Of a stretch of DNA of 64,000 nucleotides, positions 1 through 8,300 are shown in pieces. The position numbers and the translations under genes were made by a program. Each line of letters starts with the position of its first letter. Within the stretch, counting starts at the first letter, position 1. The DNA is taken from assembly GCF_031598375.1 (NCBI RefSeq), contig NZ_CP123872.1, positions 930,001 to 994,000 of the forward strand, read 5' to 3'. Origin of the DNA: Temperatibacter marinus. Lineage in GTDB: Bacteria; Pseudomonadota; Alphaproteobacteria; Sphingomonadales; Kordiimonadaceae. A model generated the notes under the pieces. It was not told the origin of the DNA. It saw nothing but the letters and a program-made list of their open reading frames with translations, and did not search any database.

Positions 1-435
1 CAAAAGCTTCATACCCGTTTCGTCTTGGCGTGCTTTCGCCTCTTTAACAAGAGTTTGTAGATTACTCTCTAATTCACTTACGCTATTCCCTTCAGGCGCC
101 ATATCAATGTCGTGGAAACAATAATAAGGAACGCCAAGCTTTGTGAAAAATTCAAACGCTGCATCCATTTTATGACGCGCCGCTGTCATGGCGTCAGAAG
201 CGGTGTCCCATTCAAAAACTTGTGTGTCTGGACCAAATGGATCGGATCCTTTGCCGCAGAATGTATGCCAGTAACACACGGCAAATCTTAAATGATCCTT
301 CATGGACTTACCGCCCACTATCTTATTTTCATCATAATATTTAAAAGCTAAGGGGTTATCTGAAGTTGGACCCTCATATTGAATTTTGCCGATATCTTTG
401 AAATATTCTTTATTGCCAATGAATGGAGATGTCAT
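1..435 (-). CDS. xylA: Xylose isomerase, 3' part outside the window
   Basis: Xylose isomerase interconverts D-xylose and D-xylulose in the cytoplasm. The first 145 residues are visible, starting [12 protein letters not shown] and reading through to base 1 without a stop; the rest lies beyond the window edge. The family motif YYCFHDID is present, with the ring-opening His at about residue 108 and its Asp partner at 111. The ATG (complement of 433-435) has an AAGGA ribosome site just upstream. It starts 9 bases after the xylB stop, so xylB-xylA is an operon, and the LacI-type palindrome upstream of xylB probably controls both. Identity is near certain; only the C-terminal part cannot be checked. 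Confidence 0.95.
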   Translation of the reverse strand, partial: MTSPFIGNKEYFKDIGKIQYEGPTSDNPLAFKYYDENKIVGGKSMKDHLRFAVCYWHTFCGKGSDPFGPDTQVFEWDTASDAMTAARHKMDAAFEFFTKLGVPYYCFHDIDMAPEGNSVSELESNLQTLVKEAKARQDETGMKLL

Positions 436-444
436 GGTCGTTCC

Positions 445-1947
445 TTATGCGTTGAATAGGGGAGTTAAAGTGGCTGTCAGACGTTTATAGTCTTCATAAA
501 CCGCTTGATATTTTGCTATGTTTGCTGCATCAGGGGCGCAGCATTTTTCTTCTTTTAATACTAAATGTTCTTGTGTTAATTTTTTGAGAGAAATAGGGCG
601 TTTCTGCATCTTTTCCAAACACCATAGCGCTTGTAAAGCTGCCCCAAATGCAGCATTTTCATCCTGCTCCAATATCTTGACAGGCAGGCCTAAGATATCA
701 GCGGCAATTTGACGCCATTCAGCGCTGCTGCTGCCCCCACCAGTGAGAACAACCTCTGTAAAAGTCATTTGGCATCTCGAGAAGGCCTCAAGGCCTGTTT
801 TCAATCCAAAAATAGCTGCTTCCATAGCGGATCTCAACAGATGTCCCTTGCTTGTATTCGTAGGATCAAGGCCGTAGAGCACAGCTTTGCCATTCGGTAA
901 ATTAGGTGTGCGCTCTCCATTATAAAAGGGCAGCGTCAAAACACCCTCAGACCCTACAGGCACATTAGAGACCAAGTGATCTATATCAGCAACATCAACC
1001 CCCATTAAGGCACGAACTTGCTCTGTTGCTACAGTACAATTCATCGTACATAAAAGAGGTAACCACCCCCCTGTGCTAGAGCAGAAAGCTGCCAAGTCGC
1101 CTTGCGTATCCACAACAGGAGAACTACTGAACCCAAACAAAGTACCAGAAGTGCCTAGACTGGCCGTGAGTGCTCCATCGAAAACATTAGCTGTTCCAAT
1201 GGCTGCCATCATATTATCCCCGCCGCCAGCCGATACAATAATACCCTCTGGCAATCCGAGTTTAACAGCAATGTCAGGTAAAATTTCTCCAACCGGTTCA
1301 TCTGCATCACAAAAAGTAGGAAGGCATGAGAGCAAATCACGTTGCCGGTCGATGGCCTTCACTATGGGTTTACACCAGCGTCGTGATTTTACATCGAGTA
1401 AACCCGTGCCTGAAGCATCTCCATATTCCATTGAATGGCGTCCTGTCAGAACATAGTTCAAATAATCATGAGGCAGCATGATCATGGCCATATTTGCATA
1501 GCGATCTGGATGATGTTTCTTAAGCCATAATATTTTAGATGCCGTGAAGCCAACGGCGATTTTATTGCCTGAAAGAGTGAAGCATTCTTCAGAACCGCCC
1601 ACAGCCTCCATCAGCTCTTCACACTCTGATGTGGTGGCGGTATCACACCATAGCTTCACTGGCGCAAGCACCTCACCTTCTCGGCTCACAGGGACAAAAC
1701 CATGTTGCTGCCCCGAGACACCGATCGCTTTGACCGACGCTTTACTTTTGTGATCAATTCGCTCTAAGCATCGCTGAAAAGCTGCCACCCAATGAGCAGC
1801 CTCTTGCTCTCTAGCTCCATCCGCACCAGAGTGCAGGGGATATGTTTCATAAGTACATGCAAGTGTTTCTTTTGAAAGCGCATCATAGACAAGAACTTTA
1901 AGTCCCTGTGTTCCTAGATCCACACCCATAACAATTTGACGATCCAT
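445..1947 (-). CDS. xylB: Xylulokinase (FGGY family)
   Basis: Xylulokinase phosphorylates D-xylulose to D-xylulose 5-phosphate, feeding the pentose phosphate pathway. The 500-residue protein has the usual FGGY length. The N-terminal phosphate motif GVDLGTQGLK lies at residues 8-17, a GTSGTLFGFS segment sits in the middle, and the C-terminal nucleotide-binding motif LTGGGSSSAEWRQ is at about residue 400. It is the first gene of the xylB-xylA operon and is divergent from the halogenase-family operon starting at 2172. An 18-bp perfect LacI-type palindrome lies 28 bases upstream of its start, so sugar-dependent repression is likely. Other FGGY kinases are possible in principle, but the adjacent xylA makes xylulose the substrate. 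Confidence 0.95.
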   Translation of the reverse strand: MDRQIVMGVDLGTQGLKVLVYDALSKETLACTYETYPLHSGADGAREQEAAHWVAAFQRCLERIDHKSKASVKAIGVSGQQHGFVPVSREGEVLAPVKLWCDTATTSECEELMEAVGGSEECFTLSGNKIAVGFTASKILWLKKHHPDRYANMAMIMLPHDYLNYVLTGRHSMEYGDASGTGLLDVKSRRWCKPIVKAIDRQRDLLSCLPTFCDADEPVGEILPDIAVKLGLPEGIIVSAGGGDNMMAAIGTANVFDGALTASLGTSGTLFGFSSSPVVDTQGDLAAFCSSTGGWLPLLCTMNCTVATEQVRALMGVDVADIDHLVSNVPVGSEGVLTLPFYNGERTPNLPNGKAVLYGLDPTNTSKGHLLRSAMEAAIFGLKTGLEAFSRCQMTFTEVVLTGGGSSSAEWRQIAADILGLPVKILEQDENAAFGAALQALWCLEKMQKRPISLKKLTQEHLVLKEEKCCAPDAANIAKYQAVYEDYKRLTATLTPLFNA

Positions 1948-1975
1948 AAGTCACTCTTTGCTGTTATTTTTTTGT

Positions 1976-1993
1976 AATGTAAACGTTTACATT
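1976..1993. promoter_or_regulatory. LacI-family operator, perfect 18-bp palindrome
   Basis: AATGTAAACGTTTACATT is a perfect inverted repeat with the central CG typical of LacI/GalR-family operators. It lies between divergent xylB and the halogenase-family operon (start 2172) and could control both. Related palindromes occur at 11516-11529, 11542-11555 and 15674-15691. The regulator is inferred; the LacI-type gene at 11931 is the only candidate in the window. Confidence 0.75.
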
Positions 1994-2171
1994 TTTCATG
2001 TCAATAGGAAGATTACCTCAAAGTATACAGAAGGGGTTTAAGGTGATACTTTACAGAAAATAAACGGTAATTTCCTTTACAATGGACCCTAAAATTTGCA
2101 TAAATAAAGAGTATAAAAGCAAGGCTTTGCTGCTGGGGAGGTGGCATTAGCGCCAGGGGAGTTCATGGGCC

Positions 2172-3701
2172 ATGAATGACGAGAAAATCAAGAGCATCTG
2201 CATTCTCGGCGGAGGCACCGCAGGCTGGATGACGGCTGCGGGTCTCGCAAAAAAACTAGAATCTCTGAATATAGAAATTTCTCTTGTGGAATCAGAACAG
2301 ATCGGCACAGTCGGTGTAGGAGAAGCCACCCTACCGCACATTCGATATTTCAACAAAACTTTAGGCCTTGATGAGGCTGAGTTTATGAAAGCTACCAACG
2401 CAACCATCAAGCTTGGCATTGAATTCTGCAATTGGGGTAAACTGGGAGATCGATATATTCACCCTTTTGGTGATTTTGGTGCTCCTATTAAAGATGTAGA
2501 TTTCTATCACTATTGGATTAAGTTAAATCAACAGGGTCTCGCTAAAAGATTAAGCGATTATTCATACCCCATTGTTGCTGCAGAAAATGGCAAATGTCGG
2601 CACCCATCTGAAAATATACATGAGATTGAATCAACTTTTGGCTATGCCTATCAATTTGACGCAGGTCTTTATGCCAAATACCTAAGGGCTTACGCTGAAA
2701 AGAAAGGCGTACACCGTCAAGAAGGCAAGGTAAAAGATGTTGCTATGCAACCGGAGACAGGGTTTATAACAACACTCACCTTAGACGATGACTCCACGAT
2801 TGAAGCTGATTTATATATAGACTGTTCTGGCTTTAGAGGCGTCCTCATCGAACAATCCCTAAAGACTGGTTTTGATGATTGGAGCCAGTGGCTCCCCTGC
2901 AACCGCGCCATCGCCATTCCCTGTGAATCAGCAGGGCGAATTGACCCTTATACGCGAGCTACAGCCCTCACTGCGGGTTGGCAGTGGCGCATTCCCTTGC
3001 AGCATAGAACCGGCAATGGGCATGTTTATTGGAATGAGCATATCTCTGATGACGAAGCCCTTAGCCAGCTCTTATCAAATCTTGACGGGAAACCACTTGC
3101 AGATCCTAATCAACTCTATTTTACCACGGGTAAACGTAAAAAACTTTGGAATAAAAATGTTGTATGCATTGGCCTGTCTGGCGGATTTTTAGAACCGTTA
3201 GAATCTACATCAATTTATCTTATTCAAGAAGGCATTACAGCGCTCCTAGAATTGTTTCCGGATAAGGCCTGCCGTCCATCTGATCAAAATGAATATAACC
3301 GGCGAATGGATCTTCAGTTTGATAGAATACGAGATTTCTTACTCTTACATTATGTTGCTACGCAAAGAGATGACAGTCCTATGTGGCAATATTTCTCGCA
3401 AATGACTTTGCCGGATAGTTTGACTGAAAAGATCAATGCGTGGACTGAAAGAGGTCTCATTCAGCGTTATGAGCATGGGGCCTTCCTACCGCCCAGCTGG
3501 GTCGCCGTAATGGCAGGGCAGAATTTAATCCCTCGTGGGTTCGATCCACGGGTAAATGCACTTTCCGATCAGGAATTAAATTCACAAACATCAGCAATAG
3601 CAGATGCTATTGAGAAAGCTGTCTCTCAAACGACAGATCATATGGATTTTCTAAAATTAATTGGCGCTGCCATTGACGAGACAAAGAGGACGAGGACATG
3701 A
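2172..3701 (+). CDS. Flavin-dependent (tryptophan-type) halogenase family protein, copy 1
   Basis: A 509-residue member of the tryptophan halogenase family, whose characterised members use FADH2, O2 and halide to make HOX and halogenate an aromatic ring. All signature elements are present: FAD motif GGGTAGW (13-19), the HOX-relay lysine K80 in TNATIKLG, WQWRIP (270-275) that blocks monooxygenation, and EPLESTSI (341-348) with the catalytic-type Glu344. The ATG follows an AGGGGAG ribosome site. The stop overlaps the next start (ATGA, 3698-3701), so the genes are co-transcribed. Related family members in Xanthomonas and Caulobacter relatives lie beside TonB-dependent receptors rather than natural-product clusters, as here. 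The true substrate is unknown and no flavin reductase gene is in the window. Confidence 0.88.
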   Translation: MNDEKIKSICILGGGTAGWMTAAGLAKKLESLNIEISLVESEQIGTVGVGEATLPHIRYFNKTLGLDEAEFMKATNATIKLGIEFCNWGKLGDRYIHPFGDFGAPIKDVDFYHYWIKLNQQGLAKRLSDYSYPIVAAENGKCRHPSENIHEIESTFGYAYQFDAGLYAKYLRAYAEKKGVHRQEGKVKDVAMQPETGFITTLTLDDDSTIEADLYIDCSGFRGVLIEQSLKTGFDDWSQWLPCNRAIAIPCESAGRIDPYTRATALTAGWQWRIPLQHRTGNGHVYWNEHISDDEALSQLLSNLDGKPLADPNQLYFTTGKRKKLWNKNVVCIGLSGGFLEPLESTSIYLIQEGITALLELFPDKACRPSDQNEYNRRMDLQFDRIRDFLLLHYVATQRDDSPMWQYFSQMTLPDSLTEKINAWTERGLIQRYEHGAFLPPSWVAVMAGQNLIPRGFDPRVNALSDQELNSQTSAIADAIEKAVSQTTDHMDFLKLIGAAIDETKRTRT

Positions 3702-5155
3702 ACAACCAACCCTTTTCTTCTCTTATTCTTTATGGTTCAGGCCTTGCCTTTGAATATACAGCCGCTGTTTTGAACAACTGTCTGCCAAAGACAGTAAAAC
3801 TCATTCTTCTAGAAGATGAAGAAGCGGCTCAGTATGATGACTTTTACGGGTCTACAATGCCGCCGCTAGCCTATAACTTCAATCGATCTGCATCCCTTGA
3901 GGAGCCTGACCTTATTCTTCGGTCAAACACAGCGCTTTCTTATGGCACCTCATACTCAAATTGGGGCGCAGCAAGTCAGTGGGTACAGTGTTTTCAATTG
4001 CCTCTTCCTGTTTGGAACGGCGTCCGCTTTCACCATTATTTAGCCCGTGTCGGCGCGCCTTTAGAACCTTTCTTGCCCGGAGCGCAAGTGGGATTAGCTG
4101 GACGATTTGCCCATCCACCGCCAGATCCAAAACAAATTCTATCTCGGACGGAATATGGATATTGTTTCTCGCCCTCAAGCATCACAGCTTTACTCAAAGA
4201 GAAAAATAAAGCCGCAGGCATTCACCGCATCATGGAAAGACTTACCCATGTTGAGAAGTCTGAGGGTGAAATTAGCGGTCTCACCCTTCAATCTGGCGAG
4301 ACCCTCTCTGCGGGGCTATATATTGACCTGAGCGGCCCTAAGAGACAATTAATCACTGCGCTTAGTGGGTCCTTTATGGCAAATCAGTCCCTGACTTTAG
4401 CGCACAGTAAAGTCAGGGCAAAAACGGAAAGCGGGTCGCTCAAAAAGCTCTCAGCGACGCACTATGGCTGGCAAGCCGCAACGCCCCTGCAAGAGGGGCA
4501 GGAACGATCAACACTATCCGGGCCTGAAGACCAAGAAGTAGCCATAAGAGACCATCAAGGAGATGACATACGAAGCTGCACTCTTTCAACGGGCTGCATC
4601 GAAGAAGCTTGGCAAAAGAATTGTATAGCAATTGGAATCGCAGCAGCAGCGCTTGATCCTATAACGCCAGCGCCCTTCCTTTTGTTAATGAAAGACATTG
4701 ATCGCTTAAGCACTCTTCTGCCTAATAGCCTTGATATGACCGTTGAATCAAAAGAATTCAATCGTAGACAACGCAACGACTATGATCATGTCATGCTCTT
4801 TCACAATGCTATGTTCAAAACAAAAAATTTGCCGAAGGCCGAATATTTCAACACCTCTCAAGCAAACGCTGTTGGCGATAAACTTGAGCGCAAAATTAGT
4901 CAGTTTGAAAGCCGCGGCGATTTAGTGACCTATGACCTTGAGCCCTTTAACGAGCAAGATTGGACCATTCTACACCACGGAATGAAGAGAAAACCCCAGC
5001 GGTACGATATTTATATCGACCCCCTCAGCGACACCCAAATCAATCAAAATTTGAAAATGATGAAAAGCTCAATCGATGCCTTGGTACCCAAGGTTCCACC
5101 ACATGATTTTTATATTGATAAGCTAAAAGCCTATCTGAAAAATAAGCAGGGATAA
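3698..5155 (+). CDS. Degenerate halogenase-family paralogue lacking the catalytic motifs, copy 2
   Basis: A 485-residue protein that aligns along its length with its neighbours but has lost the functional signature. The FAD motif GGGTAGW is GSGLAFE (third Gly replaced by Phe18), the catalytic Lys aligns with Ser81 in NTALSYGTSYSNWG, WQWRIP is WQAATP (258-263), and EPLESTSI is DPITPAPF (Glu to Thr323). The frame is open and uninterrupted, it overlaps the upstream gene by 4 bases, and the next gene starts 1 base after its stop. It therefore looks like a retained protein, not a decayed pseudogene. A non-catalytic partner or ligand-binding role is inference. Confidence 0.75.
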   Translation: MNNQPFSSLILYGSGLAFEYTAAVLNNCLPKTVKLILLEDEEAAQYDDFYGSTMPPLAYNFNRSASLEEPDLILRSNTALSYGTSYSNWGAASQWVQCFQLPLPVWNGVRFHHYLARVGAPLEPFLPGAQVGLAGRFAHPPPDPKQILSRTEYGYCFSPSSITALLKEKNKAAGIHRIMERLTHVEKSEGEISGLTLQSGETLSAGLYIDLSGPKRQLITALSGSFMANQSLTLAHSKVRAKTESGSLKKLSATHYGWQAATPLQEGQERSTLSGPEDQEVAIRDHQGDDIRSCTLSTGCIEEAWQKNCIAIGIAAAALDPITPAPFLLLMKDIDRLSTLLPNSLDMTVESKEFNRRQRNDYDHVMLFHNAMFKTKNLPKAEYFNTSQANAVGDKLERKISQFESRGDLVTYDLEPFNEQDWTILHHGMKRKPQRYDIYIDPLSDTQINQNLKMMKSSIDALVPKVPPHDFYIDKLKAYLKNKQG

Positions 5156-5156
5156 T

Positions 5157-6668
5157 ATGTTCAATAATAGTTTGAAATCTATCGTAATCTTAGGGGGTGG
5201 CTCTGCTGGTTGGATGACAGCGGCAGCACTTTCAAGCCTGTTAGACACTAATAAAGTGTCTGTAACAGTGGTTGAATCTGAAGATATTGGCACTGTCGGC
5301 GTTGGAGAGGCTACCATTCCAGATATTATTAACTTCAACAGAATTCTTGGTATTTCTGAAGAAGAATTCATGAAGGCCACACATGCAACTTTTAAACTAG
5401 GTATTGAGTTCAATAATTGGGGCAAGCAAGGAGACAGTTATTTCCATCCCTTCGGCACCCACGGTGTCGACATGAATGGCATCGATTTTCATCAATATTG
5501 GCTATATCTACAGTCAAAAGGGGACCGCTCTAAATTAGAGGATTACAGTATTAACGCCCTTGCCGCAGAAGATAATAAATTCTGTTTATCCAACAACGAC
5601 CCTCGATCGCCCCTTTCTCTTATCCGCCATGCCTATCACTTTGATGCAACACGCTATGCACATTTCTTACGAGACTATGCTGAAAAGCGCGGCGTTAAAC
5701 GGATAGAAGGTAAAGTCCAAGACGTTCAGCAAGATTCTGAAACTGGACATGTAACATCCTTGATACTTGAGTCTGAGCAAAGTGTTTCCGGTGAATTCTT
5801 CTTTGATTGCACCGGTTTCCGTTCTCTTCTTTTGACAAAAACACTTGGAGTCCCATTCAACGATTGGAGCCACTGGCTTCCCTGCGATTCTGCTCTTGCG
5901 GTTCCCTCTGAAAGAGCTGGACCTCTTTTACCTTATACAAAGTCAACAGCCAAGTCTTCTGGATGGCAGTGGCGCATTCCAACACAAGACCGTGTGGGGA
6001 ATGGACATATTTATGCCAGTGATTTCATAAGCGATAGTGACGCAGAAAAATCTCTCCTGGATGATTTGGATGGTGCGCCTCTTGCTGATCCAAGGCAACT
6101 GCGTTTCAAAACAGGTTGCCTTGAAAAATTTTGGGAGAAGAACTGCATTGCTATCGGCTTGTCTGCAGGGTTCTTAGAACCTCTAGAATCTACCTCAATC
6201 TATTTGATCCAAATGGGTATTAGTCGATTTATTGCGCTCTTTCCCGACGCTAGTCTTTCTGATGTTATTCGCGATGAATATAATCGCCACATGCGGCAAC
6301 AGTTTGATCAAGTCCGCGATTTTATTATCCTTCACTACTGCGCCACAGAGCGTACAGACAGTGATTTCTGGAATTATTGCCGAACCATGTCTATCCCAGA
6401 AAGTTTAGAGCGAAAAATAGATCTCTTTAAGCAGGGCGGTCGTATTTTCAGATATGAAGATGAGCTTTTTGCGACCCCAAGTTGGCTGGCTGTCATGATT
6501 GGTCAAAATATTAGCCCTGTAATCGGAGACCCTATTGTTGCTTCTCTGCCTTTTGAGCAAGTTGAGAAAAGTTTGAAATCAATGAATATGGGAATGAAGC
6601 GAACGACCGCTCAAATGCCAAGTCATCAAGATTTCATCAATCAATATTGCAAGGCACCTGCTTCGTAA
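5157..6668 (+). CDS. Flavin-dependent (tryptophan-type) halogenase family protein, copy 3
   Basis: A 503-residue protein with an intact family signature: GGGSAGW (13-19), Lys80 in HATFKLGIEF, WQWRIP (270-275) and EPLESTSI (341-348). It is most like copies 1 and 4 and shares blocks such as the HPFG segment near residue 97 and NDWSHWLPC near 235. It begins 1 base after copy 2 ends, with a short AGGGATAAT ribosome site inside the end of that gene, so translation is probably coupled. The family reaction is halogenation of an aromatic or indole-type ring with FADH2. Whether this clade halogenates anything in the cell is unknown. It could instead handle a flavin-dependent step linked to the outer-membrane receptor. 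Confidence 0.87.
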   Translation: MFNNSLKSIVILGGGSAGWMTAAALSSLLDTNKVSVTVVESEDIGTVGVGEATIPDIINFNRILGISEEEFMKATHATFKLGIEFNNWGKQGDSYFHPFGTHGVDMNGIDFHQYWLYLQSKGDRSKLEDYSINALAAEDNKFCLSNNDPRSPLSLIRHAYHFDATRYAHFLRDYAEKRGVKRIEGKVQDVQQDSETGHVTSLILESEQSVSGEFFFDCTGFRSLLLTKTLGVPFNDWSHWLPCDSALAVPSERAGPLLPYTKSTAKSSGWQWRIPTQDRVGNGHIYASDFISDSDAEKSLLDDLDGAPLADPRQLRFKTGCLEKFWEKNCIAIGLSAGFLEPLESTSIYLIQMGISRFIALFPDASLSDVIRDEYNRHMRQQFDQVRDFIILHYCATERTDSDFWNYCRTMSIPESLERKIDLFKQGGRIFRYEDELFATPSWLAVMIGQNISPVIGDPIVASLPFEQVEKSLKSMNMGMKRTTAQMPSHQDFINQYCKAPAS

Positions 6669-6693
6669 TGGAAGAAAGTTTTGAAAGAATACC

Positions 6694-8205
6694 ATGTTAA
6701 ATGATGTGAATATTAAAAAAATAGTAATTGTTGGTGGCGGCACCGCCGGCTGGATGGCCGCAGCAGCTTTGAGTCGATTGATGCCCCATCCTGAAATTTC
6801 TATTCGTTTAATCGAATCGGAAACAATAGGAACCATTGGAGTCGGTGAAGCAACGATTCCCCACATCCAACATTTCAATCAACTCCTCAATCTGCAAGAA
6901 GATGAATTTGTAAAGCGCACAAATGCAACGTTTAAGCTTGGTATTGAATTTGTAAACTGGCAAAAAAAGGGCCAGAGCTATATCCACCCCTTCGGTGATT
7001 ACGGTATCCCTATGCAAGGGATTCGTTTTTACAATTATTGGTACCGACATCAGATGATGGGCCATACCCACTCAATTGATGACTATAACCTTCAAATCAT
7101 GGCTGCAAAGGCGGGGAAATTCCAAAGACCAGAGCGCCTTCAGAATTCACCCCTTAGTCAAATTGAATATGCTTATCATTTTGACGCGACACTTTATGCG
7201 AAATTTATGCGTGAGTTTTCAGAAAAAAACGGTGTCATCAGAACAGTAGGCAAAGTCACCACGGTTCAACAGAACAATGAGAATGGCTTTATTGAAAGTA
7301 TCACCCTTGAATCCGGAGAGGTTATCGAGGGAGAACTCTTCATCGATTGCACAGGTTTTCAAGGCCTGCTCATTGAAAAGGCGTTGAAGACTGGCTTTGA
7401 AGATTGGTCAGATCTCTTACCTTGTAACCGCGCTGTGACAGTTTTAAGTGAGCGGGCGGCTGATCCAATTCCTTATACACGATCAACAGCCCAAAAGGCC
7501 GGCTGGCAGTGGCGCATTCCCTTGCAGTCTAGAACCGGGAATGGGCATGTCTATTGCAACACCTATATGAGTGATGACGAAGCCGCAAAAGTTTTGATGG
7601 AAGGGCTTGATAGTACTGCCATTAGTGATCCAAGGTTGATCTATTTTAAAACCGGTATTCGCGACAAAGTGTGGAATAAGAATGTTATTTCTCTTGGATT
7701 AGCAGCAGGATTTATGGAGCCCCTTGAATCCACATCTATTCACCTAATTCAAACATCCATCGCGCGATTGATGACCAACTTTCCTGATCGAAATTTCAAC
7801 GAGGCAGACATTAAATATTTTAATGACCGCACTCGCCTTGAATTTGAACAAATCAGAGACTTTCTCATTTTGCACTATCATGCCACTGAACGGGAGGATA
7901 GTGATTTTTGGACCTATTGTCGCACTATGGAAATTCCGGAAAGCCTGAAGGAGCGAATGGCGATTTTCGAGGAGAATGCCCGCCTCTATCGACATGATAA
8001 TGAATTATTTGGGGAAGCCAGTTGGTTTGCTGTTATGCACGGCCAAGGCCTCACACCTAAGGGGTATCACCCGCACGCTAATATGATGCCAGCGGCAGAA
8101 CTTGATCAACGGATGAGTGATATTAGGCGCACATGGAATGCTTGCCTCGATCAGATGCCGTCCCATCAAAATTTTATTGATCGTCACTGTAAATCATCCG
8201 CATAA
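6694..8205 (+). CDS. Flavin-dependent (tryptophan-type) halogenase family protein, copy 4
   Basis: A 503-residue protein with all expected motifs: VGGGTAGW (13-20), Lys81 in NATFKLGIEF, WQWRIP (271-276) and EPLESTSI (342-349, Glu345). It is the last gene of the four-gene operon, 25 bases after copy 3, and is followed by a strong bidirectional terminator shared with the convergent TonB-dependent receptor gene. That neighbour and the sugar genes around it are the best clue to its role: family members in this setting travel with oligosaccharide receptors. The product and substrate are not known, and a regenerating flavin reductase would have to come from elsewhere in the genome. Confidence 0.87.
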   Translation: MLNDVNIKKIVIVGGGTAGWMAAAALSRLMPHPEISIRLIESETIGTIGVGEATIPHIQHFNQLLNLQEDEFVKRTNATFKLGIEFVNWQKKGQSYIHPFGDYGIPMQGIRFYNYWYRHQMMGHTHSIDDYNLQIMAAKAGKFQRPERLQNSPLSQIEYAYHFDATLYAKFMREFSEKNGVIRTVGKVTTVQQNNENGFIESITLESGEVIEGELFIDCTGFQGLLIEKALKTGFEDWSDLLPCNRAVTVLSERAADPIPYTRSTAQKAGWQWRIPLQSRTGNGHVYCNTYMSDDEAAKVLMEGLDSTAISDPRLIYFKTGIRDKVWNKNVISLGLAAGFMEPLESTSIHLIQTSIARLMTNFPDRNFNEADIKYFNDRTRLEFEQIRDFLILHYHATEREDSDFWTYCRTMEIPESLKERMAIFEENARLYRHDNELFGEASWFAVMHGQGLTPKGYHPHANMMPAAELDQRMSDIRRTWNACLDQMPSHQNFIDRHCKSSA

Positions 8206-8249
8206 GCTGATCATACAGACCAGGGAGAATGGCGATAAGATTTAGCCAT

Positions 8250-8281
8250 AAAAAAAGGAAGGCACATGGCCTTCCTTTTTT
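8250..8281. terminator. Bidirectional intrinsic terminator
   Basis: A hairpin with stem AAAAAAGGAAGGC, loop ACATG and matching arm GCCTTCCTTTTTT. The A and T runs on both sides let it end the halogenase operon (plus strand) and the TonB-dependent receptor (minus strand). Confidence 0.9.
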
Positions 8282-8300
8282 GTTCTTTAAGGTTCTAAAC

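Noticed and set aside
1073-1456. Open frame of 127 codons opposite xylB
   Set aside because: Antisense shadow of the clear xylulokinase frame.
2020-2052. Inverted repeat AAAGTAT/ATACTTT before the halogenase operon
   Set aside because: Seven-base arms with a 19-base AT-rich gap can arise by chance; no second copy was seen.
3698-5155. Reading copy 2 of the halogenase family as a pseudogene
   Set aside because: No stop or frameshift, full length and tight coupling to both neighbours; a retained non-catalytic protein is more likely.
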